Below the pieces are notes generated by a model that saw only the letters and a list, made by a program, of their open reading frames with translations, ran no database searches and had not been told where the DNA came from. A program made the position numbers and the translations under genes. Positions 21,946-31,402 of a stretch of DNA of 64,000 bases are shown in pieces (position 1 is the first letter of the stretch; each line of letters begins with the position of its first letter). Origin of the DNA: Pyronema omphalodes (lineage: Eukaryota; Ascomycota; Pezizomycetes; Pezizales; Pyronemataceae); the NCBI GenBank assembly GCA_024516155.1, contig JAJJXM010000056.1, positions 1 to 64,000 on the forward strand. Reading direction: 5' to 3'.

Positions 21946-22194
21946 CTACAACAGACTGGCAGCAACCATACGGATCGTCTCCCACAACGTGAACCCACAA
22001 CGAACAGCACTCGATGCGCTGCTGAATAGCGCACACAACACAGCCGACATAATCCTAATACAAGAAATTCACATTACCGACATAACATACGCCACCACAC
22101 ACCCATCGTTCACACTGGTCTTGCCACCGCGTGGGGATAGAACCACCAACAGAACAGCCGCCTATGTGACCAGGACAAACCCATACCTCAGGGT
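21938..22194 (+). pseudogene. D3 ORF2, first 85 codons
   Basis: Endonuclease N-terminus as in D2, ending at NPYLRV where D4 begins. It is the left part of the ORF2 into which D4 inserted; the right part resumes after the D4 tail at 28984. Confidence 0.85.
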
Positions 22195-22628
22195 ACACCA
22201 CACAGCAACCGCTGACCCCCCCCTGCATTTGCGACGACAACAACAATTTCCCCGATTTTCGAATCGGCAATCGATTTCTTACCTCGGAATTACCCCGAAT
22301 CTCGATTTTCGGAACCCAGCTACCGTTTACCGTTGAGATTCAGCGGAAAAAACGCGATTCTGGGACCTCCGGGCCGGATTCCGGGCACTTTCATCAACGC
22401 CGCTCCACCACCCGCCCCCCAATCATCAAACCGACCTTATTTTCGGTTTCGGCATACCGAAATCCCCCCCCCCCCCAAATCCCCCCCCCACCAGCAGCAC
22501 TGGTTGTGGTGATCCCCCAAATTTTCCCCCCTCCGGACCCCTTTCCTCGCGAGAAATTTTCGTGCTCGCTTAGCAAGAGCCTCCTCACGTGACTCTTCGC
22601 CATCGCTTACCTCACCACCGGTTAAGCG

Positions 22629-24336
22629 ATGGACGCTAACGCACCCATCCCCGCCACGCCCTCGCGTATGCAGGTACCCGAGAATATTTTTAGCCCCGAC
22701 GAGCTTTCCCAGATCAACGCCCCGCACGCGGGCTCCTCCGCCATCGCGACCTCTAAGAAATCAACGACCCGCCTCAAAAGTCACCAAACCCCCCGTCAAA
22801 AAATCCGCCTCTAGACGTGACCTCGACCTCCTCCGCAAAAATGTCACCCGACCGAAAACAAACACCCACGTGAACCTCGATGGGACCCCCATCGAAACAA
22901 TGCCGACCGCCATGGACACTGACAGCTGCCCCGACACCGACTCCGAATCCGACTCTGACCTGAACCTCAACGACAGCCAGCACGCAATAACTGCCTCCGA
23001 CGTCGACCCCAACCCCCAGCCTCAGCCCGACAACGACCTCCTCTCAGCCATCGCCACCATGATTTCGAAAAACACCAACGACGCGCTCCGACCTATTGTC
23101 CATTCCATCGCCACCATCAACAAAAGACTCGACAAAATCACAAAACCCAGCCCGCCCCCTCCGACACAGCCCCAACGTCAACCCCACCCCGAACAATCGA
23201 CCACCGCCAACTCACCCCCCGACGACCTCCAATACTGGAAAGAACGATGCCGACTCCTGGAAAACGCCCTTCGCCACCACAACATCGCCATACCGACCTC
23301 CACCACTGCTCGCCGCCACAACCCCCCCACGACCACTCACCAGCCGTGGACCTCCGGCACAACCGTCGCTGACCTCTCCTTCCCCGCCCACGCCCCCAAA
23401 AGCAACCCCCCCGTAAAACCGCACCCCCGACGCCAACGCACCCGCCCCCAGGAAATCAACCTGCCCTGCCCCAACCCTGCGGAAATCGACGTCAATACCA
23501 AAGCCCAACTGGGAAGGGCGATCAACGCTGCACTCACCCAGGCACAGGCGCCGCCCCACATGGCTGTCGCCACGATCAGACAAGCCTCATCAGGAAACCT
23601 CATCGTGACCATGACAGACGGCACCACTGAATCCGAGCTGACCAAGAACCTAGGGACCATTCACACAGCGACGCAACAAGTCAACACCTCCATCGCCGCA
23701 CCCCGCCTGAACGAGCGGTGGTATAAGCTCGCAGTCCACGGAATCCCCACGAGCCAATACCCCGACTCCCCCGACGGAATGCGCCTCCTCCAAGAGGAGA
23801 TCGAACGCAGCAACGGACATGTCACCCTGGCGCAACCCCCCCGATATATGACGACCGCGGAGAAACGTGTGGGCAAGGAAGCATCCAGTGTGGTTATTGC
23901 GGTACGTACCGCCGAAGAGCTCGCACTCCTGAAGCGCAAACGAGTCATGGTACTCTTCGAGCCCCGAAGAGTCACCGAGTACCACTCTGCCCGACGGACC
24001 GACCAGTGTCGGCGCTGCTTGCTGTTTGGCCACCACCACACCAACTGCACTGGACCGCAAGGCCCCACCTGCGGAATCTGCGGCCAGAACCACCCCACAG
24101 ACGACCACGCCTGCAACGACTGCCCCCAAAGCAAAGGTAAGAGCTGTGAACACACTAGATACCATTGCAAAAACTGCGCGGACGCCAACCTCCCCGACCT
24201 CGACCACCCAGGCTTCAGCAAGCAATGCCCCGTACGCATCCGCATATTCAAAGAAGCCTGGACAGCGCCACAAAACCCCGCCGCCGCCCCACCCAACCCC
24301 GCCGACAGAGACACTGAGATGAACGCCCATGTCTAG
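22629..24336 (+). pseudogene. D4 ORF1, frameshift near the N-terminus
   Basis: It starts MDANAPIPATPSRMQVPENI. At about 22770 a patch of changed bases with two missing shifts the frame, and the frame from 22629 ends after 61 codons. All remaining ORF1 sequence, from about codon 60 to the knuckles (CRRCLLFGHHHTNC) and the stop at 24336, is open in one frame. An internal ATG at 22899 could in principle give a shortened ORF1 that keeps the RNA-binding half. The overlap with ORF2 is 8 bases (24329-24336). Confidence 0.87.
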
Positions 24337-27300
24337 CTACAACAGACTGGCAGCAACCATACGGATCGTCTCCCACAACGTGAACCGACAACGAACAGCA
24401 CTCGATGCGCTGCTGAATAGCGCACATAACACAGCCGACATAATCCTAATACAAGAAATCCACATAACCGACATAACATACGCCACCACACACCCATCTT
24501 TCACACTGGTCTTGCCACCGCGTGGAGATAGAACCACCAACAGAACAGCCGCCTATGTGACCAGGACAAACCCATACCTCAGGGTTTCTCAGCGCACCGA
24601 TATATGCGCGGATCCTGACCTCCAGGTCCTTGAGGTAGGCACCGACTTAATTCCTTCCTTCTTTCTTTTTAATATATACAACGAAAAACACCCCGACAAC
24701 AATATTTATACCATCCCGAGAGCCCTCACCCCCCTCCCCCTCCCCCGCAGGTGCATCATCACAGGTGACCTCAACGCTCACCATGCCCTGTGGAACTCCT
24801 CCACACGTTCCCCCACCCGCGCCACCGAAATAGTTGACCTCATCGAACAAAGAGACTGGACCCTCGCGTCCGTCCCTGACGTTCCCACCTACTACTACAA
24901 CCAAGGCCGCATCTCTTCCGTCCTCGACCTGACCCTGGCATCGCCCCACATGGCAAAGGAAACAATCAACTGGGCAATTGACGACGACAACGCTACGGGA
25001 TCTGACCATGAAGTCATACGTTTCGAAGTGCACACAACCCACCCAGACGCTGAAACAACCCCCCCAACAAACCGACTAAACTGGAAAAAGACGGATTGGG
25101 AGCTCTTCGCCGAAACCCTCCGTGCCTCGTGCTTAGCCCTCACACCATCATGGACACAATACCGCAACCACCCTACCACAGACAACCTCGATGCGTGGGC
25201 GGAGTCAATACGTGATGCCATCCTTAACGCCGCGACTACGTCCACCCCCGTACTACAAGTAACCCCACAATCGAAAAGATGGTGGACCGCAGAAGTCACC
25301 GAGGCAAGGAAAAAGATGACCAAAGCAAGACGTAAGTGGAAACGCAAACGTGACGATAGATCCCACCTAAACTACAAACAACACCGAAACGAATACCACA
25401 GAACCATTCGAACGGCGAAAGATGCGAAGTGGAAGGAATATCTTTCCCAAGCCGAAGGACCCGATGTGTGGCAGGCGTTTAGGTACACCAACCCTCGGCG
25501 TGCTCAGCTAACACCAAACCTCCGCGCAATGATAAACGGCCAAGAAACAATCTGCAGCTCCTTCGACGCAAAGGCAGAGGCCTTCCAGAAGTTGTTTCCC
25601 CCGCCGCCGCCACCACCGCCTCCGTCCGTCCTCCCCCCGCGCCGCGAGTTGCAGTGGACAACCTTTACACCGACAGAGGTAGAAACAGCGATATTCTCCT
25701 CCTCGCCGAAGAAGGCCCCCGGACCCGATGGGCTCACATTCGCCTGCCTGCGCCAAGCATACCTTACCATCCCCGAACACATGAACAACCTCTACGCCAC
25801 ATTAGGGACGGTAGGCTACCATCCGCGATGCTGGCGCCAGGCCACCACAGTCATTATCGCCAAACCTAACAAGCCGGATTACAGCAATCCAAAGGCATAC
25901 CGTCCGATTGCGCTCCTAAACTGCGTTGGGAAGACCCTCGAAAAACTAATGGCCACTCGCCTAGGCACGATGGCAGACTCTCACGACTTACTACATAGAG
26001 ACCAAATAGGTGGACGCCCGCAGAGATCAGCAATTGACGCGGCGATGGCGCTGGTGCACGACGTCGAGATTGGGAAATCTCACGGAATGCTAACCTCTGC
26101 CCTCTTCCTCGATGTTCGTGGAGCATTCGACAACGTCTCTGCTGAACGCCTCCAACAAACGTTACGACAGCTTGGGTGCCCGCGACCAGTAGTATCGTGG
26201 TGCCAGTCTTTCCTCGCAGATCGCACGATCGCTCTGGCGTTCGATGGGCGAACCGACACGCAACGCCCAGTGCAAACAGGCATCCCACAAGGTTCCCCTG
26301 CATCCCCCATACTTTTCTTATTATACCTCCGCCCATTATTCGACGAACTAGAGCAGGTACACCCGTACGCCTGGACACCTAGCTACATTGACGACGTAGC
26401 GATCGTCGTCCAGGGACGCACCAGAAAAGCGAACGCCCGCGCACTTGAGAACATTACGACAACAGCCTTTCGGTGGGCCGACGCAAACGCCGTTGCATTT
26501 GACGATGCCAAGTCAGAGCTCCTGCATTTCCACTGGGCACGCACCGACAGCATCACTGAGGAGGAAAAAGTTAAGTTACCAAACGGTACAGTTATCACAC
26601 CGGGAACACAAGGAGGAGAGAAGGATGTTGTGCGGTGGATAGGCCTGTATTTAGATAGGAAACTTAACTTTAGAAAACATGTAGCTAGACCAGTAACCGC
26701 CGCGCAAAGAACTCTGAACGCACTGTGTAGGTTAGCACGGTACGAAACAGGTCTGTCCCCCGCTGCTACAACACTAATCTACCAGGCGTGTGTCCAGTCG
26801 AGAGCAGACTACGGCGCAGAGATATGGTGGAACCAACAAAAAGACCTTGCCCGCACCCTCCAGAACCAACAGAACACCGCCCTCCGCAGGATTCTCAACG
26901 CCTTCACCTCTACTCCGATCCTGGCCCTCCACAATGAGTCCGCACTCCCCCCCGTCACAATACGTCTTGACAACCGTCAGCGGAAATACGCCCTACGCAC
27001 CCTCACCTTACCCGCTTCGCACCCTGTCATCACACGCTGCCCCGTCTCGTTTCCCGCCCCGAGTATCGAGGATGCCTCCATCAACCCGGACACCGAGTAC
27101 GACCACCCGTGGCACGTCCCAGGACAAGCCCCGTCCCGCCTCCTGCACGTCATCAGCACCCTCTCCCCGTGGGTCCAACCAAACGCCGAAATCGAGGACA
27201 CCTCCCAAAACATCCCCGACGACGACCTCGCCCCTACATTAACGATCGACATCTCCTCCTCCCCGAAGGCTGAAGCTGCCGACGACCACCTCCTCCTCCT

Positions 27301-28249
27301 CCACACCCTTCGCCAACGATCGGATACTATCCTACTGTACACGGACGGCTCCCAACTTGACGGCATAACAGGCGCAGGATACACCATCCCCCACGGGCTG
27401 CCACGACCTGTCAACTCCATAGTGCCCATGGGTGACAGGACAGAAGTCTTCGACGCGGAAGTTATGGCCATCCACGAAGGACTCCGGACATGCCTGACAC
27501 ACATTCGACGCAACGACCAATACGACAAACACATCCACGTTTTTACCGACAACCAGGCCGCGATACGTCGAGCCTCTCACCTCCGTCGAGGCCCCGGCCA
27601 GGAGCTAGCCTGGGCCATCCACAACACCGCTCACGACCTTCACGCTCACGGTACCTCAATTACCATCCACTGGGTCCCAGGACACACTAATGTCCCCGGA
27701 AACGAAGCCGCCGACGAACTGGCCCGACAGGCGACAACAGTACCGCCACGCCGACGAATACCGATATCCCTCACTTGGCTGCGCCGCCGCGCTCGAGAGA
27801 GGTACACCGAAGACTGGACTACCTGGTTCACCTCTTCCCCCCGACCGCGCACGTACACCGCCACACACCGCCGCACAATGGACACCGCGTACACCGAAAA
27901 CCCCCGCTGGATATCAACTGCAATCCTGGGTCTTCGCACCGGCCACGGGTACTTCCTTAACTGCTTGGCCCACCCTCCATCCGACGCATACCCCTCCCGC
28001 AGCTGCAGCTGCCCAATCCACCCACCGCAAACGCCTCGACACCTCCTCCTGAGCTGCCCCGAATTCCAGGCCGCTCGCTCCACACTCAGGAAGGACCTCA
28101 AACTCAGACAACACTCCCGGATCAACCTAAACACCATTCTGGACACCCCCTCCGGCACCAAGGCTCTTTCCACCTTTATCTCTGCAACCAAGGTTGCTAC
28201 CTCGACCTGGGCACACTCCCGGCTAGAGAAGCCTCGCAGAAGGGGATAG
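24329..28249 (+). CDS. D4 ORF2: endonuclease, reverse transcriptase, RNase H (intact)
   Basis: 1306 codons without interruption. APE-like endonuclease at about 1-230: Glu43 (ILIQEIHI), Asp147 in GDLNAHHALWNS, and Ser225-Asp-His. RT at about 430-720: APGPDGLTFACL, PNKPDYSNPKAYRPIALLN, LDVRGAFDNV, GIPQGSPASPILF, and catalytic YIDD at 686-689. RNase H at about 1000-1125: LYTDGSQLDG with Asp1006, FDAEVMAIHEGL, FTDNQAAI and HWVPGHTNVPGNEAADEL. The C-terminal CCHC is at about 1226-1244 (SCSCPIHPPQTPRHLLLSC). The order matches Tad1/I-type LINEs. It nicks target DNA and copies its RNA onto the nick; the RNase H removes template RNA. Every catalytic residue I can name is present. The start ATG lies inside the ORF1 stop region. 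Confidence 0.96.
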   Translation: MSSYNRLAATIRIVSHNVNRQRTALDALLNSAHNTADIILIQEIHITDITYATTHPSFTLVLPPRGDRTTNRTAAYVTRTNPYLRVSQRTDICADPDLQVLEVGTDLIPSFFLFNIYNEKHPDNNIYTIPRALTPLPLPRRCIITGDLNAHHALWNSSTRSPTRATEIVDLIEQRDWTLASVPDVPTYYYNQGRISSVLDLTLASPHMAKETINWAIDDDNATGSDHEVIRFEVHTTHPDAETTPPTNRLNWKKTDWELFAETLRASCLALTPSWTQYRNHPTTDNLDAWAESIRDAILNAATTSTPVLQVTPQSKRWWTAEVTEARKKMTKARRKWKRKRDDRSHLNYKQHRNEYHRTIRTAKDAKWKEYLSQAEGPDVWQAFRYTNPRRAQLTPNLRAMINGQETICSSFDAKAEAFQKLFPPPPPPPPPSVLPPRRELQWTTFTPTEVETAIFSSSPKKAPGPDGLTFACLRQAYLTIPEHMNNLYATLGTVGYHPRCWRQATTVIIAKPNKPDYSNPKAYRPIALLNCVGKTLEKLMATRLGTMADSHDLLHRDQIGGRPQRSAIDAAMALVHDVEIGKSHGMLTSALFLDVRGAFDNVSAERLQQTLRQLGCPRPVVSWCQSFLADRTIALAFDGRTDTQRPVQTGIPQGSPASPILFLLYLRPLFDELEQVHPYAWTPSYIDDVAIVVQGRTRKANARALENITTTAFRWADANAVAFDDAKSELLHFHWARTDSITEEEKVKLPNGTVITPGTQGGEKDVVRWIGLYLDRKLNFRKHVARPVTAAQRTLNALCRLARYETGLSPAATTLIYQACVQSRADYGAEIWWNQQKDLARTLQNQQNTALRRILNAFTSTPILALHNESALPPVTIRLDNRQRKYALRTLTLPASHPVITRCPVSFPAPSIEDASINPDTEYDHPWHVPGQAPSRLLHVISTLSPWVQPNAEIEDTSQNIPDDDLAPTLTIDISSSPKAEAADDHLLLLHTLRQRSDTILLYTDGSQLDGITGAGYTIPHGLPRPVNSIVPMGDRTEVFDAEVMAIHEGLRTCLTHIRRNDQYDKHIHVFTDNQAAIRRASHLRRGPGQELAWAIHNTAHDLHAHGTSITIHWVPGHTNVPGNEAADELARQATTVPPRRRIPISLTWLRRRARERYTEDWTTWFTSSPRPRTYTATHRRTMDTAYTENPRWISTAILGLRTGHGYFLNCLAHPPSDAYPSRSCSCPIHPPQTPRHLLLSCPEFQAARSTLRKDLKLRQHSRINLNTILDTPSGTKALSTFISATKVATSTWAHSRLEKPRRRG

Positions 28250-28336
28250 ACCCCTACCGCTGACTACACTGACCGCAGTACCTTAGGAACTTTCGCGCGC
28301 GCTGATTTTGCAGTGCTTTCTTACTTAGGATTTTGT

Positions 28337-28368
<32 letters not shown>

Positions 28369-28674
28369 GGGGACAAGCAGAAGGGGAAGGTAGAGAAGGG
28401 ATAGGGCGGAGAGAAAGGGAACGGGCACGCGGTGACGGGATCGGGCTGGGGTCGTTGCTTGGGTCTGCTTGGGGTTCGGGTGTTTTGAGTCTTGTTTTCC
28501 TTTTGTTTTCTTTTATTTTCTTTTCTTTGTCTTTCAATTGTTTGTCTTACGGGTTGGAGTTGTTTTATGGTGCGACGGGTAAGAAGGGAACGGAGAGTGG
28601 AATGGTGCGAAAGGAGAGAGAGGGGCACGGGGAAGGAACAGAGGAGGGCGGCGGGAGTTATCTTTTTCTTTTGT
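28250..28674 (+). other. D4 3'UTR, family-specific part with internal A-run
   Basis: After the ORF2 stop there is non-coding sequence with 27 consecutive A (28342-28368). It is followed by a purine-rich stretch and a T-rich stretch (28480-28550). D5 has the same arrangement with a shorter A-run (41280-41299). An internal poly(A) followed by several hundred bases of unrelated sequence suggests that the element once ended at the A-run and later gained a new 3' end. Confidence 0.75.
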
Positions 28675-28983
28675 ACGCGGAGGAAACAAAGGCGGTAAAA
28701 TGGCTAAACATGGGAAGGGGAAGGGAGGAGGAAAGGGAGGAGCCCGGCGAGGCGGCCTCTGTGCAAGCAGGGCACTTGGAACATCAGACGCGCTTGGACA
28801 AGAAACCCCCGAAGTATACAGTGGGGACAGACCCCACAACCACAACGATCAAGAGGAGGAGACTGGTAAAGGTGGAGACTGGGTTTTTGCTTTTACATTT
28901 CTTTCTTCTTCGCTTTTGTATTTATCTGTCCCTTGTCATAACCTTCGGGTTGCAAACAAGTAATGAGAGAACAAACAAACAAA
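28675..28983 (+). repeat. Shared 3' module and CAAA tail (D4 copy)
   Basis: The module starts at GAGGAAACAAAGGCGG, passes through GGAGGAGCCCGGCGAGGCGG, and ends CATAACCTTCGGGTTGCAAAC plus GAGAACAAACAAACAAAC. The same module, with family-specific changes, is found at the 3' end of every A, B, C and D copy here: 5950-6258, 10304-10620 (minus), 11735-12044, 15524-15835 (minus), 29442-29755 (minus), 41765-42077, 43740-44053, 45820-46123, 54505-54820, 57155-57465, 61080-61388 and 62965-63263. It is the likely RT recognition site. Confidence 0.88.
28940..28951 (+). other. 3'-terminal hairpin AACC-TTCG-GGTT (D and C type)
   Basis: Four base pairs closed by a TTCG loop. As RNA this is a UUCG tetraloop of the very stable C(UUCG)G type. 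It sits about 20 bases before the CAAA repeats. The same stem has different loops in B (57417-57429, AATAA) and A (63215-63226, TTAC). This fits a protein-recognised 3' end of the kind seen in stringent LINEs; the function is inferred. Confidence 0.65.
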
Positions 28984-29295
28984 CCATACCTCAGGGTTTC
29001 TCAGCGCACCGATATATGCGCGGATCCTGACCTCCAGGTCCTTGAGGTAGGCACCGACTTAATTCCTTCTTTCTTTCTTCTTAATATGTACAACGAAAAA
29101 CACCCCGAAAGCAATATTTATACCATCCCGAGAGCCCTCACCCCCCTCCCCCTCCCCCGCAGGTGCATCATCACAGGTGACCTCAACGCTCACCATGCCC
29201 TGTGGAACTCCTCCACACATTCCCCCATCCGCGCCACCGAAATAGTTAACCTCATCGAACAACGAGACTGGACCCTCGTGTCCGTCCCTGACATT
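28984..29295 (+). pseudogene. D ORF2 endonuclease fragment (right side of the D4 target)
   Basis: It resumes the ORF2 interrupted at 22194: PYLRVSQRTDICADPDLQVL to SVPDI, 3' of the D4 tail and starting with the duplicated CCATACCTCAGGGT. It then ends at the same base as D1 ORF2 (15376), followed by the same seven extra bases and a D 5' end. Thus 28984-29441 is a copy of 15066-15523. Confidence 0.87.
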
Positions 29296-29301
29296 GACAA
29301 C

Positions 29302-29441
29302 ACCACACAGCAACCGCTGACCCCCCCCTGCATTTGCGACAACAACAACAATTTCCCCGATTTTCGAATCGGCAATCGATTTCTTACCTCGGAATTACCC
29401 CGAATCTCGATTTTCGGACCCCAGCTACCGTTTACCGTTGA
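29302..29441 (+). mobile_element. D-type 5'UTR fragment
   Basis: 140 bases from the D 5' terminus to CCGTTTACCGTTGA, then cut by the minus-strand C6 tail. It is identical in extent to the D2 fragment 15384-15523, where C5 inserted. The continuation of the D 5' UTR is not on the far side of C6. Confidence 0.85.
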
Positions 29442-31351
29442 TGTTTGTTTGTTTGTTCTCTCATTACTTGTTTGCAACCCGAAGGTTATGACAAGGGACA
29501 GATAAATACAAAAGAGAAGAAGAAAGAAATGTAAAAGCAAAAACCCAGTCTCCACCTCTACCAGTCTCCTCCTCTTGATCGTTGTGGTTGTGGGGTCTGT
29601 CCCCACTGTTACTACGGGGGTTTCTTGTCCAAGCGCGTCTGATGTTCCAAGTGCCCTGCTTGCACAGAGGCCGCCTCGCCGGGCTCCTCCCTTTCCTCCT
29701 CCCTTGCCCCTCCCATTTTTAACCATTTTCCTCCTGTATTTCCTCCACAAAGCAAAAACAAAACCGAAGCAAAGTTAAACAGCCGCCGGGCCACCTGCGC
29801 CCCCACTCTCCTCTCCTCTCTCCCCTCCTCCGCCGGTGTCTCCTGACTCTCTTGCCCTTTGAGACACCCGGGCCCGCCCTGCCCCTCTTCTCCTCCCCTC
29901 TCTCCCCTTCTCCTTCCTTCTTCCTCAGTCTTCTGCGCTGCTCCCCCTCGCCTCTCTCCCCTTCGTGTCGGTGGTGTTGTCAGTCCAAGATTGCCATTCC
30001 CAAGCACAATCTGGACGTTGATGCCTCCGCTCTTGACGACTTCTGCCCAAGTCTTCTTTGCAGAGGAGGTTGTCGTTCTGGGTTGGTGGGTATTCTTTCC
30101 CCGGCCACCATTCTTTGTTGTAGGGGTCTTGCTGGGTGGCGCTGCCGTAGGTGTCGTCTCCTTCGCTTTCTGCTTCTTCCTCTGTGTAGCCTTCGCCTCC
30201 ACAGTCTTCCATCCGTTCGTCTCAGCAGGGGCAGTGCTTGGGGCGTCGGGTAGAGGTGTGTCCTGAACAGATGAACTGTCAGGGTGAGGTTCCGGTGTCG
30301 CTTCAGTCGACGTGATCGCGAGGAGAGGTAGGGGGGACATAGGCTTGAGGGCATCAAGCTTGTCCTGGGCGGCGGTAGTCGCATGTTTCGAGTGCATCAG
30401 GCTTCGCACCGGTGATGCCGCTCTCGGTTTGTGGTTCACCGGTCTTCTGTTTGTCGGTGAGGTGGGTTCGGTGTTCTGGTCGCTACCCCTTCGCTTTCTC
30501 TTGCCAGGAGGGTTGCGAACAGCGTCCAGGACATCCTGAATGTCATGTTGGACGACGGACAGTTGCATAGTCATCTCTTCCATCGCTGAGGAAGAGGCCG
30601 TGAGGTTCGGTGAGGGGGGGCGCCGAAATGACTTGGTGCTGTTCGTCGATTTTCGTCGTCAGGGCGTCCACAGCAGCCTTGAGAGCTGCTGTTTCTTTCT
30701 GTGTAGAGTTGTATGCTGCGCGCAGCTTCGTGTTTTCGCCGAGCAGAACGTTGAATTTCGTCATCATGACGTCGAATCTGTGGCGCATCTCATCGCTGTT
30801 GTTGCGTATGGTGTCATCGAGCGTATTGAAGCGACGCTGTGTGTCCCGGTGGATCTGTTGTATCCCCAGGAAGCTTGCTCCTGTGAAAAGCGGTTCATGT
30901 TCACAGAACAGGGCGCTCAAGCTGCTATCGCTGTCGTCTTTTTCGATAGCGTCTCGCATAGCAATAACCAGATCGCGGCGAAATTCTCTGAATCGGTTGT
31001 GCTCAGGTGTCGCTTGCTGCTGGTGTGTTGAAGCCGAAGGAACTGGTGATCCTGCCAAGACCACGCTCTGGAAGGGCTTTCCAGCGAGGTTTCCATCAAC
31101 TTCATCAACTTTTCAATCTCTTTCATCAAATGTAGGATTAGATCCATCATGAGGAAGGTCGGCTAGAACATTGTACGCGTTTTCGGACCGTTTCGATCGT
31201 CGGGCGTGGTTCTGTCGTTGTGTTGGCGACATTTCGTGAGGTGGGGTAAGCCAAAACTCGTGAAAACTCTGATTTTGCGACAAAAGTCAACAAAAACAAC
31301 GTAGAATTCCCTGAAAGTTCAGAGAATAACGTAACAGAGTGCTGCGAATCC
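29442..31351 (-). mobile_element. Element C, copy C6 (slightly 5'-truncated)
   Basis: The tail is at 29442. On the minus strand the copy runs up to GGATTCGCAGC (31351), lacking the first about 60 bases of C. Its flanks do not match each other: D 5' UTR on the tail side, a B ORF2 fragment on the other. It is the inverted partner of C9 (42141-44053): both carry the distinctive TTKIDEQHQVIS variant. The ORF zone 29775-31232 is broken by shifts near 31113 and at the seven-G tract near 30620, and by others near 29900. Confidence 0.87.
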
Positions 31352-31402
31352 TAAAGTCCGCACGGGTTTGGACGCATGCCTGGAAAATTAGTCGGGTCGC
31401 GA
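31352..31402 (-). pseudogene. B ORF2 fragment X (left copy)
   Basis: About 50 bases on the minus strand matching B2 ORF2 at 55329-55376 (TRLIFQACVQTRADF). It lies between C6 and C7. The same piece in the opposite orientation lies at 42091-42140, between the D5 target duplication and C9. It marks the axis of the large inverted repeat described in the findings. Confidence 0.8.

Larger units (their letters stand above)
19797..22194 (+). mobile_element. LINE family D, copy D3 (tandem duplicate of D2)
   Basis: It begins AC + ACCACACAGC at 19797 after CCATACCTCAGGGT and ends with the same CCATACCTCAGGGT at 22194, giving a unit of 2398 bp. Inside are the complete 5' UTR, ORF1 (20232-21945) and the first 257 bases of ORF2. 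Because its start junction is identical to that of D4, the simplest origin is unequal exchange between the 5' parts of D4 and of the D element it entered. Confidence 0.85.
22195..28983 (+). mobile_element. LINE family D, full-length copy D4
   Basis: A complete element of 6.8 kb: 5' motif at 22197, 5' UTR, ORF1, intact ORF2, 3' UTR with an internal A-run, the shared 3' module and a CAAA tail. It is flanked by CCATACCTCAGGGT (22181-22194 and 28984-28997), a 14-base target duplication in the endonuclease region of another D ORF2. With an intact ORF2 this is the best candidate in the window for a source of enzyme. ORF1 carries a frameshift near its start. Confidence 0.93.
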
